Shown: in pieces, positions 7,931 to 16,036 of the stretch
How the letters are laid out: every line of letters starts with the position of its first letter
How positions within the stretch are numbered: position 1 is the stretch's first letter
Assembly: GCF_003172875.1 (NCBI RefSeq)
Contig: NZ_QGKM01000018.1
Location: 1-58,295 of the forward strand
From: Leucothrix pacifica
GTDB taxonomy: Bacteria; Pseudomonadota; Gammaproteobacteria; Thiotrichales; Thiotrichaceae
Direction of reading: 5' to 3'
Length of the DNA stretch: 58,295 bases
The notes under the pieces: model-generated
Seen by the model: only the letters and a program-made list of their open reading frames with translations
The model's database searches: none
What the model was told of the DNA's origin: nothing
Translations under genes and position numbers: made by a program

Positions 7931-8752
7931 AATTTACTCTATACGAAGGACCTATTCAGGTCGTCCTAATACCTTATTCATCAGGTAACGATCCAGACCT
8001 TGGTTTCCTCCTCTCTAGTGCAATGCTAGAGGTCCTAATACCTTATTCATCAGGTAACGATCCAGACCTTGCTGAAGGGAAAACCCAATACTGGGGAATC
8101 GTCCTAATACCTTATTCATCAGGTAACGATCCAGACATGATCAAGTATGAGGATCACAACTTAATTCGTCCTAATACCTTATTCATCAGGTAACGATCCA
8201 GACGCAGTATTGATGAAGTAGCTGAATATGCCGTCTTGTCCTAATACCTTATTCATCAGGTAACGATCCAGACCATTTTATGCGGCGAAATCACCGGGTT
8301 TTATTTGTCCTAATACCTTATTCATCAGGTAACGATCCAGACTATTTTGTGGAGCCAAATGGTGAACCACGATTGTCCTAATACCTTATTCATCAGGTAA
8401 CGATCCAGACTTTAGCAGCTTTTACATTTTTAACTTTTCCTCTGTCCTAATACCTTATTCATCAGGTAACGATCCAGACGCTGTTTCTGCTGAAGCACCA
8501 CATTATGTTGGGTCCTAATACCTTATTCATCAGGTAACGATCCAGACTGTGATGGAGGTAGCACTATTCAAGCCAAGGCAGTCCTAATACCTTATTCATC
8601 AGGTAACGATCCAGACGTTCCTGAGTCAGAGTATCAAACGGCGCCAACGTCCTAATACCTTATTCATCAGGTAACGATCCAGACACCGTGAATTTTTAAA
8701 GAAATTCATGGAAACGGTCCTAATACCTTATTCATCAGGTAACGATCCAGAC
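7895..8752 (-). CRISPR. CRISPR array 2 (36-bp repeats, 12 spacers)
   Basis: Twelve identical 36-bp repeats start at 7963, 8032, 8101, 8168, 8238, 8307, 8375, 8444, 8512, 8581, 8649 and 8717. A thirteenth, degenerate copy at 7895-7930 keeps positions 9-36 but has lost the first eight. The 12 spacers are 31-34 nt. The repeat differs from that of array 1 at positions 4 (C for T), 17 (C for A) and 28 (G for C). Degeneracy on the left and the shared leader on the right give the same orientation as array 1. The degenerate end is followed directly by the RT gene. Confidence 0.98.
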
Positions 8753-8925
8753 CCTGTCACTTCCCAAAAACTCATCTCAGTCAAAGACTTACAGCTGCCT
8801 TTTTTATATATCAAAAGAGATATACGACACTTAGTGTTTTTTTGGCTTGATACTCTCATCCAAACTTCCTATTCCATGCTACTAAATGAACACAATTTAT
8901 ACAACAGAAAACCACAAGCCAGCCC
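8753..8925 (-). promoter_or_regulatory. Leader of CRISPR array 2
   Basis: The 173 nt following the last repeat align gaplessly with the leader of array 1, with a near-identical core at 8787-8859. The repeat-proximal bases (CCTGTCACTT here, CCTGCCACTT at array 1) are also conserved. Near identity of the leaders despite distinct repeats indicates that one Cas1-Cas2 integrase serves both arrays. Confidence 0.85.
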
Positions 8926-9024
8926 CATTCAATGACCTATCGCATTATCTCGGTCACTTCTCTTGCTTGTATTATTGTAGATCTTCTTGTTAACTTCATA
9001 AAGGGCAAATGAGGTAACGATGAT

Positions 9025-9270
9025 ATGTTAAAAGCAAAGGTAAAAATATCAGGTAGATTAAAGAAATTTACTCGCACACAAACCGCTGAAGAAGGACTGT
9101 ATGAAACTGCTAGCGAGTATCTCTGTGATCTAATTCAAATACATATAGCGCGCCAAAACAATCACAGTTGGACTGCTCTTAAGAAAGAGCTATTGCCTGG
9201 AATGAATGCGCCACGAAGTGAGTTTGTAGAGGTTACCACTGCCGACGTTATCGCAAGAAATAAACGCTAG
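9025..9270 (+). CDS. ParD-like ribbon-helix-helix antitoxin, apparently orphan (81 aa)
   Basis: A short protein resembling ParD-type antitoxins: an N-terminal strand, then helices with a SEYLCDLI segment (about 31-38) typical of the ribbon-helix-helix fold, and a C-terminal tail that would normally wrap a ParE toxin. GAGG lies 10 bases before the ATG at 9025; another ATG five bases earlier closes at once. No ParE or other toxin gene follows: after the stop comes a 22-bp hairpin and then a convergent gene. It may be a remnant of a toxin-antitoxin pair or a stand-alone regulator. Its position at the outer edge of array 2's leader is notable but may be accidental. Confidence 0.65.
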   Translation: MLKAKVKISGRLKKFTRTQTAEEGLYETASEYLCDLIQIHIARQNNHSWTALKKELLPGMNAPRSEFVEVTTADVIARNKR

Positions 9271-9309
9271 CATGTCAAAATTTTTTAATTGACAAACCAA
9301 AACCAGAGA

Positions 9310-9374
9310 GGCCACGCTTTAATCTCTCAAATCGATTCAAACGAAGTTTGTGTTTGAGAGATTAAAACGTGGCC
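9310..9374. terminator. 22-bp hairpin between convergent genes
   Basis: The arms 9310-9331 and 9353-9374 pair over 22 positions with a single mismatch, and the 21-nt loop itself contains a CAAAC/GTTTG dyad. It lies between the ParD-like gene and the convergent tpa gene, so a bidirectional terminator is the simplest reading. No flanking T-run is present, and the unusual length would also fit a REP-like or attachment element. Confidence 0.55.
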
Positions 9375-9397
9375 GCTCGATCTACAAGGTAACGCGC

Positions 9398-10780
9398 TTA
9401 CAGCACGACCTTAGCCAAGGCATTATCAACTGCCTCAACAATCTGATCCGCATCATCCTTCGTACAAATCAGAGCCGGACTAAAGCAAAGCGTATTATTA
9501 AACGTCTCAAAGCTACGATTAGTGCGCCCAATAATCACACCTTGCTGCATGCAGTCAGCAACCACACCTGCCGTCACCGACTCATCAACCGGTTCTTTGC
9601 TCTTGCGATCTTTAACCAGTTCCAGTCCCATAAACAGACCCACACCACGCACATCACCAATCACAGGATACTTATCCTGAAGCTCAGCAAAGCGACCCAT
9701 AAAGTACTCGCCCATGTTAGTTACGTTCTGCAGAAGATTCTCTTCTTCTATAATGCGTAGATTCTCAAGCGCTGCCGCCGGGCCACCCGCACAGCCACCA
9801 AAGGTACTGATATCGCGGAAGTAATTCATTTTTTCAGCCGGTGCATGCAGGAATTCATTAAACAATGCTTCGGTCGTTGCAGTGACCGAGATCGCGGCAT
9901 AACCACTGGCCACGCCTTTAGCCATGGTGACGATATCTGGCTTCACACCGTAGTGTTGATAACCGAACCATTTACCGGTACGCCCCATGCCACAGACCAC
10001 TTCATCAATATGCAGGAGTACACCATACTTAGCGCAGATTTCCTGAACGGTTTCAAAGTAGCCTTCCGGTGGTGGAATCACACCGCCACCTGCGGTAATT
10101 GGTTCAAGTATGATCGAACCGACGGTGTCGGGGTCTTCACGCAGAATCACCTTCTCGATTTCACAGGCCGCTTGTACCCCAAAGTCAGGATCATCACCAT
10201 TCGGTGAGCGGTAAGCCATACAGTGTGGCACTTCCACAAACCCCGGGGTGAATGGTCCGTATTGATCTTTACGTTGTAGCTGACCAGTCGAACTAAGCGC
10301 AGTAATGGTCGTGCCGTGGTAATCACGATCACGGTATAAGATCTTGTGCTTTTTACCGTCGTTTTTTAACGCGGCTAATTGGCGTACCAGCTTGTAGCCT
10401 TTTTCATTGGCTTCAGAACCTGAATTTGAATAATAAACGCGAGACAAGCCCGGCATTTTTTCAATCAGGCGCTCGGCAAACAGCCCACCCGGTACGTTAC
10501 CCGCAGAGTTGGCGAAGTAATTCATTTTTATTAGCTGGTCATACACGGCTTTAGCAATACTCTCGCGGCCGTAGCCAACATTAACGGTCCACACCGCACC
10601 GGACACGGCATCTAAGTGTTCACGTCCCGACGCATCCCAGACACGCATGCCTTTGCCTTCAACGACCATCAACGGTGCTTTGCCGTCTAAGGGTTGGTGT
10701 TGTGTCAGGTGGTGCCACATGTGAGCGCCGTCGGCCTCAATCGCTTGTTGGGTCAGTATATCTGGTCTGTTATTTGTCAT
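9398..10780 (-). CDS. tpa: Taurine--pyruvate aminotransferase (460 aa)
   Basis: A class III PLP-dependent aminotransferase. It closely resembles Tpa, which transfers the amino group of taurine to pyruvate to give sulfoacetaldehyde and alanine. Landmarks are the family-typical N-terminal region (HMWHHLTQHQP at 20-30, EGKGMRVWD at 41-49), the cofactor-binding NSGSEANE (119-126), Asp259 in HIDEV and the Schiff-base Lys288 in MAKGVASGY. The start at 10780 is preferred to an upstream in-frame start because GAGG lies seven bases before it and family members begin near here. The gene stands alone, facing away from dsrS; no sulfoacetaldehyde acetyltransferase or taurine transporter is seen nearby. 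Related omega-aminotransferases acting on beta-alanine or other amines cannot be fully excluded. Confidence 0.8.
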   Translation of the reverse strand: MTNNRPDILTQQAIEADGAHMWHHLTQHQPLDGKAPLMVVEGKGMRVWDASGREHLDAVSGAVWTVNVGYGRESIAKAVYDQLIKMNYFANSAGNVPGGLFAERLIEKMPGLSRVYYSNSGSEANEKGYKLVRQLAALKNDGKKHKILYRDRDYHGTTITALSSTGQLQRKDQYGPFTPGFVEVPHCMAYRSPNGDDPDFGVQAACEIEKVILREDPDTVGSIILEPITAGGGVIPPPEGYFETVQEICAKYGVLLHIDEVVCGMGRTGKWFGYQHYGVKPDIVTMAKGVASGYAAISVTATTEALFNEFLHAPAEKMNYFRDISTFGGCAGGPAAALENLRIIEEENLLQNVTNMGEYFMGRFAELQDKYPVIGDVRGVGLFMGLELVKDRKSKEPVDESVTAGVVADCMQQGVIIGRTNRSFETFNNTLCFSPALICTKDDADQIVEAVDNALAKVVL

Positions 10781-11028
10781 GTCAAATCCTCGGCGTACTA
10801 CACGCGAAAAACGATGGTAACGGCCCAATCTGTGTGGCTCACAGCAGGCGCGCACTTGGTGAATATACTCGATAGCATAACCGTGCTATTTACTCCGCCC
10901 ATAGAACCAGCGTTATCCCAAGTCTTAGGCCAAGCGTTTTGCCTGCACTATCTATTGAGGGTTACCGCAAATCGGCGACACTTCGTATATCATCATTTCT
11001 AATAAAGAAGTACTCAACGAGAGCCCGA

Positions 11029-12135
11029 ATGGAGCTGTGTAACGAAGACAATTTGCGACTCAATGTGCTGCTGGCGCAACCACTGCGGGCGATTCGTATC
11101 AATGAAAACACCTTGACGGTGGTGGGCCTGACTGAGCGCGGTGAGGCAACGGTTCAGCTCAACCCAACCGTGCGTGATGAGCAGTATTTGCGTTGGGTGC
11201 GTGAGTTACTGGCTCTCAAAGCGACTGGCTCTCCGGCAGGTTATCCGGTGTTTATGAAACGTTGGACGCGTATTGGCCAGATCAAAAACAATCTCAAACA
11301 GATGCTGTTACTGGGTGAGCCTGAAGCAATTGTTGCGGTGTCTCACGCCCCAGATATGACGCTGGATATTGCGGAGTGCGCGTGGTGGGCGAATCCTTCG
11401 ACAGAGGTGGCAATGGGTTTGCTGCAGTATGCTGAAGTCTATGAAAGCGACTTGGGCAAGGCACTGGCCGCACACCTGATGGAGTTTTTGCCGTTTGAAG
11501 AATCACCAGTGAATATTGTGTACATGGTGCGCGCGTGTTTGCAGGGTGAGTTGCTGGACGAAACACAGCGCTTGAGTTTGTGGCGACGGGCTAAGCGGCG
11601 TCATCCTTTTTATGTCGGATTTACCTTTGCAGAGGCGCGGCAGATTCCACTTGATGCAACTGACTCACCAACCTATGAGACGCTAACTGCCCTGCTGGCA
11701 ACGCAGCTGGCAGAGGGCAATGCGTTTGCCAAGGTGTTTGCTTATCAACTCTCAGCAGCGGGACAAGCCTGGTTACAGCTGCTTGCCTTAGCCCTCAAAA
11801 AGCCGGTTGATCCGGATGTGGTGGTGGCTTTGTTTCATGCGGTTGATCAGCGCTTTGACTGCCCTGCCAAACCTGACCGGGGTGTGCGAGATATTAACGA
11901 CATCGACATTGACGCGGTCAGTGCTGAGTACCCTGAGCTTGCTGAACTGCGTGACACAATCAATGAGTCACAACAAACATTGCTTGAGGCCGGACTCCTG
12001 TTGGCGATGGTCGGCGAGCATACGCTCAACCCCATTTTTGGTGGTAATGACTCCGTGGGTACCGTGATGCGTAAACGCTTAGCCCCGCTCACTGAGCCTT
12101 TATTAGAAAAAATTGATATACTAACAAACCACTGA
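11029..12135 (+). CDS. dsrS: DsrS-like sulfur oxidation protein (368 aa)
   Basis: The sequence resembles DsrS, the last gene product of the dsr cluster of purple sulfur bacteria. DsrS is a soluble cytoplasmic protein whose exact role is unsettled; a regulatory role has been proposed. Support is the characteristic N-terminus (ELCNEDNLRLNVLL at about 2-15, RAIRI at about 19-23) and a length close to the family's. No catalytic motif or membrane segment is visible. The start is the ATG at 11029, where the family similarity begins; the open frame extends further upstream without support. It leads an operon with two small unknown genes and cysG. The recognition rests on memory of the family. Confidence 0.72.
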   Translation: MELCNEDNLRLNVLLAQPLRAIRINENTLTVVGLTERGEATVQLNPTVRDEQYLRWVRELLALKATGSPAGYPVFMKRWTRIGQIKNNLKQMLLLGEPEAIVAVSHAPDMTLDIAECAWWANPSTEVAMGLLQYAEVYESDLGKALAAHLMEFLPFEESPVNIVYMVRACLQGELLDETQRLSLWRRAKRRHPFYVGFTFAEARQIPLDATDSPTYETLTALLATQLAEGNAFAKVFAYQLSAAGQAWLQLLALALKKPVDPDVVVALFHAVDQRFDCPAKPDRGVRDINDIDIDAVSAEYPELAELRDTINESQQTLLEAGLLLAMVGEHTLNPIFGGNDSVGTVMRKRLAPLTEPLLEKIDILTNH

Positions 12136-12156
12136 CACACACACACGAGGACGATC

Positions 12157-12393
12157 ATGGCTTACTATGTTTTTAAAATTACTCAACCGACTCCGATCAT
12201 GAAGAACCTTGAATATCAGGAGTCGTTTGAAGAGTACAAACAAGCCCGTACTTTTACCCGCAGTCTACGCGCTCAAATCCCACCGGGTAGCGGCATTGAT
12301 GTGCGGATGGTACACGCTGCCAATCAACTGCAAGCCGAAGAAATGCTCATGGAAAAACGGGAAAAGCCAGTGCTTATGGAATGGGAAAAGTAG
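12157..12393 (+). CDS. Small conserved-looking protein in the dsrS-cysG operon (78 aa)
   Basis: Unrecognised. A small soluble, charged protein beginning MAYYVFKI, with GAGG seven bases before its start. The gene begins 21 bp after the dsrS stop and 12 bp before the next gene. It has no cysteine, so an iron-sulfur role is unlikely. Its tail is helical and Glu/Lys-rich. The tight spacing and strong ribosome binding site make it a real gene. Its placement argues for a role in Dsr-dependent sulfur oxidation, which is inference. Confidence 0.75.
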   Translation: MAYYVFKITQPTPIMKNLEYQESFEEYKQARTFTRSLRAQIPPGSGIDVRMVHAANQLQAEEMLMEKREKPVLMEWEK

Positions 12394-12405
12394 GCCCGAC
12401 TGAAC

Positions 12406-12858
12406 ATGGATGAAGATCAGTTCCGGGAGACTTATCACGCGCTTAATCCACAGCGTTGTGCCTTTGAAAAGGCCATTATTAATCAACGCTGCGATTGCTC
12501 AGAAAAACGCAAGTTTTTACTGGCGACACGTGAGGGTGTGGCATGCGAAGCGGCTGACGGCCCTGCTTTGTGTAAAACCGTTCTGGATAACCTTCGTCAA
12601 TCCGCTCGGTTTGCTTTGAAATCGGTATTAGTTGATGGCCCGTTGCCACATAATAAAGAGCTGCAGGTTCAGGCTGGCGGATTGATTGGTTTACATCGAC
12701 TAGTCTCCGCGACGGCTGATGATTCTGTTAATATTCACGCTACGTTGCAAGGTGCTTTGCAGCGATATAAACAGCCGGATGAGTTTCCTTATCAGGACTT
12801 AATCCAGAGCATTTCAAGTTATAGAGCGCGTAAGCGCCGTCAGGATAAACACACATGA
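12406..12858 (+). CDS. Cys-containing unknown protein in the dsrS-cysG operon (150 aa)
   Basis: Unrecognised. The N-terminal third carries a cysteine group (Cys18, Cys28, Cys30), with further cysteines at about 46 and 56; the C-terminal half is helical and ends in a basic tail. The pattern could bind a metal or an iron-sulfur cluster, or take part in thiol chemistry. No signal peptide or membrane segment is present. The stop codon overlaps the cysG start as ATGA, so it is translationally coupled to siroheme synthesis. Together with dsrS upstream this suggests a sulfur-metabolism role, by context only. The ribosome binding site is weak. Confidence 0.75.
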   Translation: MDEDQFRETYHALNPQRCAFEKAIINQRCDCSEKRKFLLATREGVACEAADGPALCKTVLDNLRQSARFALKSVLVDGPLPHNKELQVQAGGLIGLHRLVSATADDSVNIHATLQGALQRYKQPDEFPYQDLIQSISSYRARKRRQDKHT

Positions 12859-14279
12859 AGCATTTCCCGATTTTTGTCAGTATTCGAAACAAGCCGTGCG
12901 TAGTGATTGGTGGTGGGCCAGTGGCTAGTCGCAAGATCGGTAATTTGTTAGAAGCAGGTGCACAAATCACAGTTGTCTCTCCGCAGATTACTGAAGAAAT
13001 AAAACAATACCTCGCCGCAGAGTCCATTACTTACTTACCGCGTGAATACACTGAAAGCGATCTGGAGGGAGCATTTTTGGTGTTTGCCGCCACGGATAAT
13101 CGTGAGGTCAACTCCGCTGTCGCAGCACTCGCCACATCACGCGATCAATTAGTGAATGTGGCTGATGAGCCCGATGAGTGTACGTTTGTGTTGCCGTCGG
13201 TATTAGATCGCTCGCCGGTGCTGGTCGCGGTATCTACCGGTGGTGCCTCTCCGGTGCTTGCCAGACAATTACGCATTCAATTGGAAACCTTGATTCCCTC
13301 TGCCTGCGGACGTTTGGCGGGTATTACGGAGGAGTATCGTGAGAAGGTTAAACGCTTTTTCCCGAAGCAGGTGCAGCGTAAGAAGTTTTGGGAAAACGCC
13401 CTGCACGGCCCCGTCTCTGAGCTGGTTTATGCAGGACAAGAAGGCAGCGCCCGTACCCGTTTAGATGAGATGCTGGAGCAAGGTCTGGATAAAGATCCCA
13501 TGGGTGAGGTGTATCTGGTCGGTGCCGGCCCCGGTGACCCGGACTTATTGACGTTTAAAGCGGTGCGTTTAATGCAGCGTGCCGATGTCATGGTGTATGA
13601 CCGTCTGGTATCCCAACCTATTTTAGACATGGCGAATCCAGACGCTGAGCGTTTGTATGTGGGTAAGCAAAAAGATGATCACGCCGTGCCGCAACACAAG
13701 ATTAATGACCTACTGGTGGATCTAGCCAAGCAAGGTAAACGCGTACTGCGTCTAAAAGGTGGTGACCCGTTTATCTTTGGTCGTGGTGGCGAAGAAATTG
13801 AAACACTCACCGACAATGGCGTACCGTTCCAGGTAGTGCCTGCAGTCACCGCTGCCTCCGGCTGCTCCTCTTACGCAGGTATTCCACTAACGCATCGTGA
13901 CTACGCGCAATCCGTCACCTTTGCGACAGGTCATCTAAAGGACGGCACGGTCAATCTGGACTGGCCACATCTGACCCAACTCAACCAGACCTTAGTATTT
14001 TATATGGGACTGTCTGGTATCGCAGAAATTAGTAAACAATTACAGGCACATGGGATGTCACCGGATATGCCAGCGGCTTTGATTGAAAAAGGCACGACTC
14101 GCCACCAACGCGTACACATCGCAACACTGGCCACGCTCCCTGAGAAAGTGGTTGAAAGCGGTGTTCGGGCGCCGACATTAACAATCATTGGTGAAGTCGT
14201 GAAGCTGCATGACAAACTGCACTGGTATGAGCCGGAGCGCCATGTCAAAGACAGCGACTTCAGCCTTCATCAGAGTTAG
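12855..14279 (+). CDS. cysG: Siroheme synthase CysG, trifunctional (474 aa)
   Basis: CysG makes siroheme from uroporphyrinogen III. The N-terminal precorrin-2 dehydrogenase/ferrochelatase part (about 1-210) has the NAD-binding GGGPVASRK motif (19-27), the [12 protein letters not shown] segment and a [11 protein letters not shown] motif. The C-terminal SAM-dependent uroporphyrinogen methyltransferase (about 215-465) shows [48 protein letters not shown] and the later GHL segment. Length is that of the fused enterobacterial enzyme. It overlaps the preceding gene by ATGA. Linkage with dsrS suggests the product serves sulfite reductase of the Dsr type, though assimilatory sulfite or nitrite reductase could also use it. 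Confidence 0.95.
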   Translation: MKHFPIFVSIRNKPCVVIGGGPVASRKIGNLLEAGAQITVVSPQITEEIKQYLAAESITYLPREYTESDLEGAFLVFAATDNREVNSAVAALATSRDQLVNVADEPDECTFVLPSVLDRSPVLVAVSTGGASPVLARQLRIQLETLIPSACGRLAGITEEYREKVKRFFPKQVQRKKFWENALHGPVSELVYAGQEGSARTRLDEMLEQGLDKDPMGEVYLVGAGPGDPDLLTFKAVRLMQRADVMVYDRLVSQPILDMANPDAERLYVGKQKDDHAVPQHKINDLLVDLAKQGKRVLRLKGGDPFIFGRGGEEIETLTDNGVPFQVVPAVTAASGCSSYAGIPLTHRDYAQSVTFATGHLKDGTVNLDWPHLTQLNQTLVFYMGLSGIAEISKQLQAHGMSPDMPAALIEKGTTRHQRVHIATLATLPEKVVESGVRAPTLTIIGEVVKLHDKLHWYEPERHVKDSDFSLHQS

Positions 14280-14289
14280 GTGGTTGGCA

Positions 14290-14362
14290 GGCTGACGGTA
14301 TTATGATGGCTACGCCGACTCCCTGCGCTCGTAAGGACTTCGCAATCATAATCCCGACAGCC
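14290..14362. repeat. Palindromic element copy 1
   Basis: Imperfect arms at 14290-14307 and 14345-14362 (about 16 of 18 pairs) enclose a loop carrying a 21-bp core at 14316-14336 that begins CGACTCCCT and ends CGTAAGG. The same core occurs inverted in a second hairpin 180 bp away, whose arms are unrelated. Shared loop with unrelated arms suggests a short repeat unit lodged in hairpins. Confidence 0.7.
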
Positions 14363-14480
14363 TGCTGGAAGCTTTGTGGGGCGCGGCGGGGTAGTTTTGC
14401 TTAGCTCATAGCACCAATCTCAGCAACAGTACTCTTGATGTAAACCTGTTCTGAGCTTCGTGCGACGCCAAATTACACTA

Positions 14481-14559
14481 GCGCTGGTTCGGTACTTTGT
14501 TGACTGAGACCTTACGAGCGAAGGGAGTCGGGGAAGGCAACAAAGTACCGAACCAGCGC
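14481..14559. repeat. Palindromic element copy 2 (22-bp perfect arms)
   Basis: Perfect 22-bp inverted repeats at 14481-14502 and 14538-14559 flank a 35-nt loop. The loop holds, at 14510-14530, the reverse complement of the 21-bp core of copy 1 with one mismatch. The intervening 118 bp hold nothing I recognise. The pair fills most of the 318-bp gap between cysG and the S24-like gene and may also end cysG transcription. Confidence 0.75.
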
Positions 14560-14597
14560 GACCAAATCCAAAGGAACACGAATCTCAGGAGGGAAAC

Positions 14598-14975
14598 ATG
14601 CAAGAAACCAAAATATCAATACAGGAGGCATTCAAGCCGGATATTGCTCAGGAGATGAGTCAGGGCAGTAGTTGTTCCGAATCCGAGCCATTTGCACTGC
14701 AAGCCATTGATGACAGCATGGAACCGGAGTTTGATGCAGGCTGCATTATCATTATCGACCCGACCGGTGTCGCGCGTGACGGTGCGTATGTGTTTGCCAA
14801 AGACAATCAGGGTGAATACATTTTTCGTCAGCTACGCATTATCGATGAGCGTTATTATCTCGCGCCATTGAATGACCTGTATGAAACCTTTGAGATATCC
14901 GGCGTTAAACAGATCGAAGGGGTAATCACTCAACGTGCTGGCAAGAAACGCAGCTATCACAAGAGCTACTACTAA
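14598..14975 (+). CDS. S24/LexA-like peptidase-fold protein with Lys-to-Arg change (125 aa)
   Basis: This is the C-terminal peptidase fold of the LexA/S24 family without any N-terminal DNA-binding domain. The nucleophile motif DDSMEPE is present (Ser40), followed by the typical stretch up to VARDGAYVFA. The residue 37 positions later, where LexA has its catalytic Lys in VKRL, is Arg77 (FRQL). Autocleavage is therefore doubtful. A clear AGGAGG-like site precedes the ATG. The stop overlaps the MoxR start as TAATG, so the protein is coupled to an AAA ATPase and a VWA protein. It may act as a peptide-binding sensor or adaptor for that pair; this is inference. Confidence 0.75.
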   Translation: MQETKISIQEAFKPDIAQEMSQGSSCSESEPFALQAIDDSMEPEFDAGCIIIIDPTGVARDGAYVFAKDNQGEYIFRQLRIIDERYYLAPLNDLYETFEISGVKQIEGVITQRAGKKRSYHKSYY

Positions 14976-16018
14976 TGCGCCCTGCTCATCTCAATACAGT
15001 GCTGGATCAGGAGTTTTTGGGTGCGCAGCAAGACACGCATACGCCTGTGATGTTGTGGGGGCCACCGGGCGTTGGTAAGTCACAAATCATTACACAAATT
15101 GGAGCGAGGCATAATGTGCCGGTGATTGATATTCGCTTGTCGCAAATGGAGCCAAGTGACTTGCGCGGTATTCCGTTTCGTGAGGGGAATGCGGTGGAGT
15201 GGGCGATTCCGGCAATGCTACCGGATACCGAGCGGCATGGCACACAAGGCATTTTATTCTTGGATGAGATTACTTCGGCTGTACCGAGCGTATCGGCAGC
15301 AGCTTATCAGCTGATTCTGGATCGTCGTCTGGGGGAATATGAAGTACCAAACGGCTGGGCGATTTTTGCAGCGGGTAACCGTCAGGGTGACCGTGGTGTA
15401 AGTTATACCATGCCTGCGCCACTGGCCAATCGCTTCTCGCATTATGAGGTAGATCTGAATCTGGATGACTGGGTAAGCTGGGCCTATTCCTATGGTATTG
15501 ATGAGCGGATCATCGCCTTTTTACGTTTCAGGCCAGAGTTATTATTTGATTTTGATCCGGCGCACAATCCAGTGGCTTTCCCCTCACCTCGTTCCTGGGA
15601 GTTTGCTCATCGTGCTCTGCAGAAGTTTGACCAAACACCATCCGTGTTACTGGGTTCACTGCAGGCTTGTGTGGGCGGAACCGCGGGAATTGAACTAAAG
15701 GCTTATCTGGATAATCTGACCTCAATGCCGGATATTGACGCGATTTTACGCGGCGAGCGCGTTCCTGCTCCGGTGTCGATTGACCTGCAATATGCAGTGG
15801 CTAGTGCATTAATAAGTCGTGCAACGCGTGCTGAATCCTCGCTGCCTGCTTCTGAAATCTATGGCAATATTTTGAATTACGCCTCAGCGTTTCCGCAAAA
15901 GGAAATGGGCGTGATGCTGGTGTCAGATTTACTGCGTGCAGTGGGCGATGAGATTTTTGCTCAGCCGGAGTTTGCAGACTGGGCGGAGGCCATTGGTGAG
16001 ATATTGTTGTATCACTAA
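14975..16018 (+). CDS. MoxR-type AAA+ ATPase (347 aa)
   Basis: An AAA_5/MoxR-family ATPase, a group that generally remodels partners and works with a von Willebrand factor A protein. Walker A is GPPGVGKS (29-36), Walker B is ILFLDEI (Asp97, Glu98), and an asparagine sensor follows in FAAGNRQGDR; the arginine-rich ANRFSHYE region comes after. The C-terminal helical lid is present, and the length is normal. It overlaps the S24-like gene by one base and is followed 18 bp later by its VWA partner. A chaperone role in metal insertion or complex assembly is typical of such pairs; the client here is unknown. Confidence 0.9.
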   Translation: MRPAHLNTVLDQEFLGAQQDTHTPVMLWGPPGVGKSQIITQIGARHNVPVIDIRLSQMEPSDLRGIPFREGNAVEWAIPAMLPDTERHGTQGILFLDEITSAVPSVSAAAYQLILDRRLGEYEVPNGWAIFAAGNRQGDRGVSYTMPAPLANRFSHYEVDLNLDDWVSWAYSYGIDERIIAFLRFRPELLFDFDPAHNPVAFPSPRSWEFAHRALQKFDQTPSVLLGSLQACVGGTAGIELKAYLDNLTSMPDIDAILRGERVPAPVSIDLQYAVASALISRATRAESSLPASEIYGNILNYASAFPQKEMGVMLVSDLLRAVGDEIFAQPEFADWAEAIGEILLYH

Positions 16019-16036
16019 GTCTGTGATGATCTGCTG

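Noticed and set aside
1-8925. Assignment to a specific CRISPR type
   Set aside because: No effector gene is present, and repeat and spacer lengths alone do not decide. Type III is suggested only by the RT association.
8708-8935. Rightward open frame of 75 codons at the end of array 2
   Set aside because: It runs through the last repeat and the leader; the similar stretch in leader 1 does not keep a matching frame, so it is not coding.
9350-9760. Rightward open frame of 136 codons
   Set aside because: It starts inside the hairpin arm and lies antisense to tpa, without a ribosome binding site.
10675-11002. Two rightward open frames upstream of dsrS
   Set aside because: Antisense to the tpa start region, low-complexity translation and no family resemblance.
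14598-14975. Functional LexA or UmuD
   Set aside because: No N-terminal helix-turn-helix, no umuC neighbour, and the catalytic Lys position is Arg.
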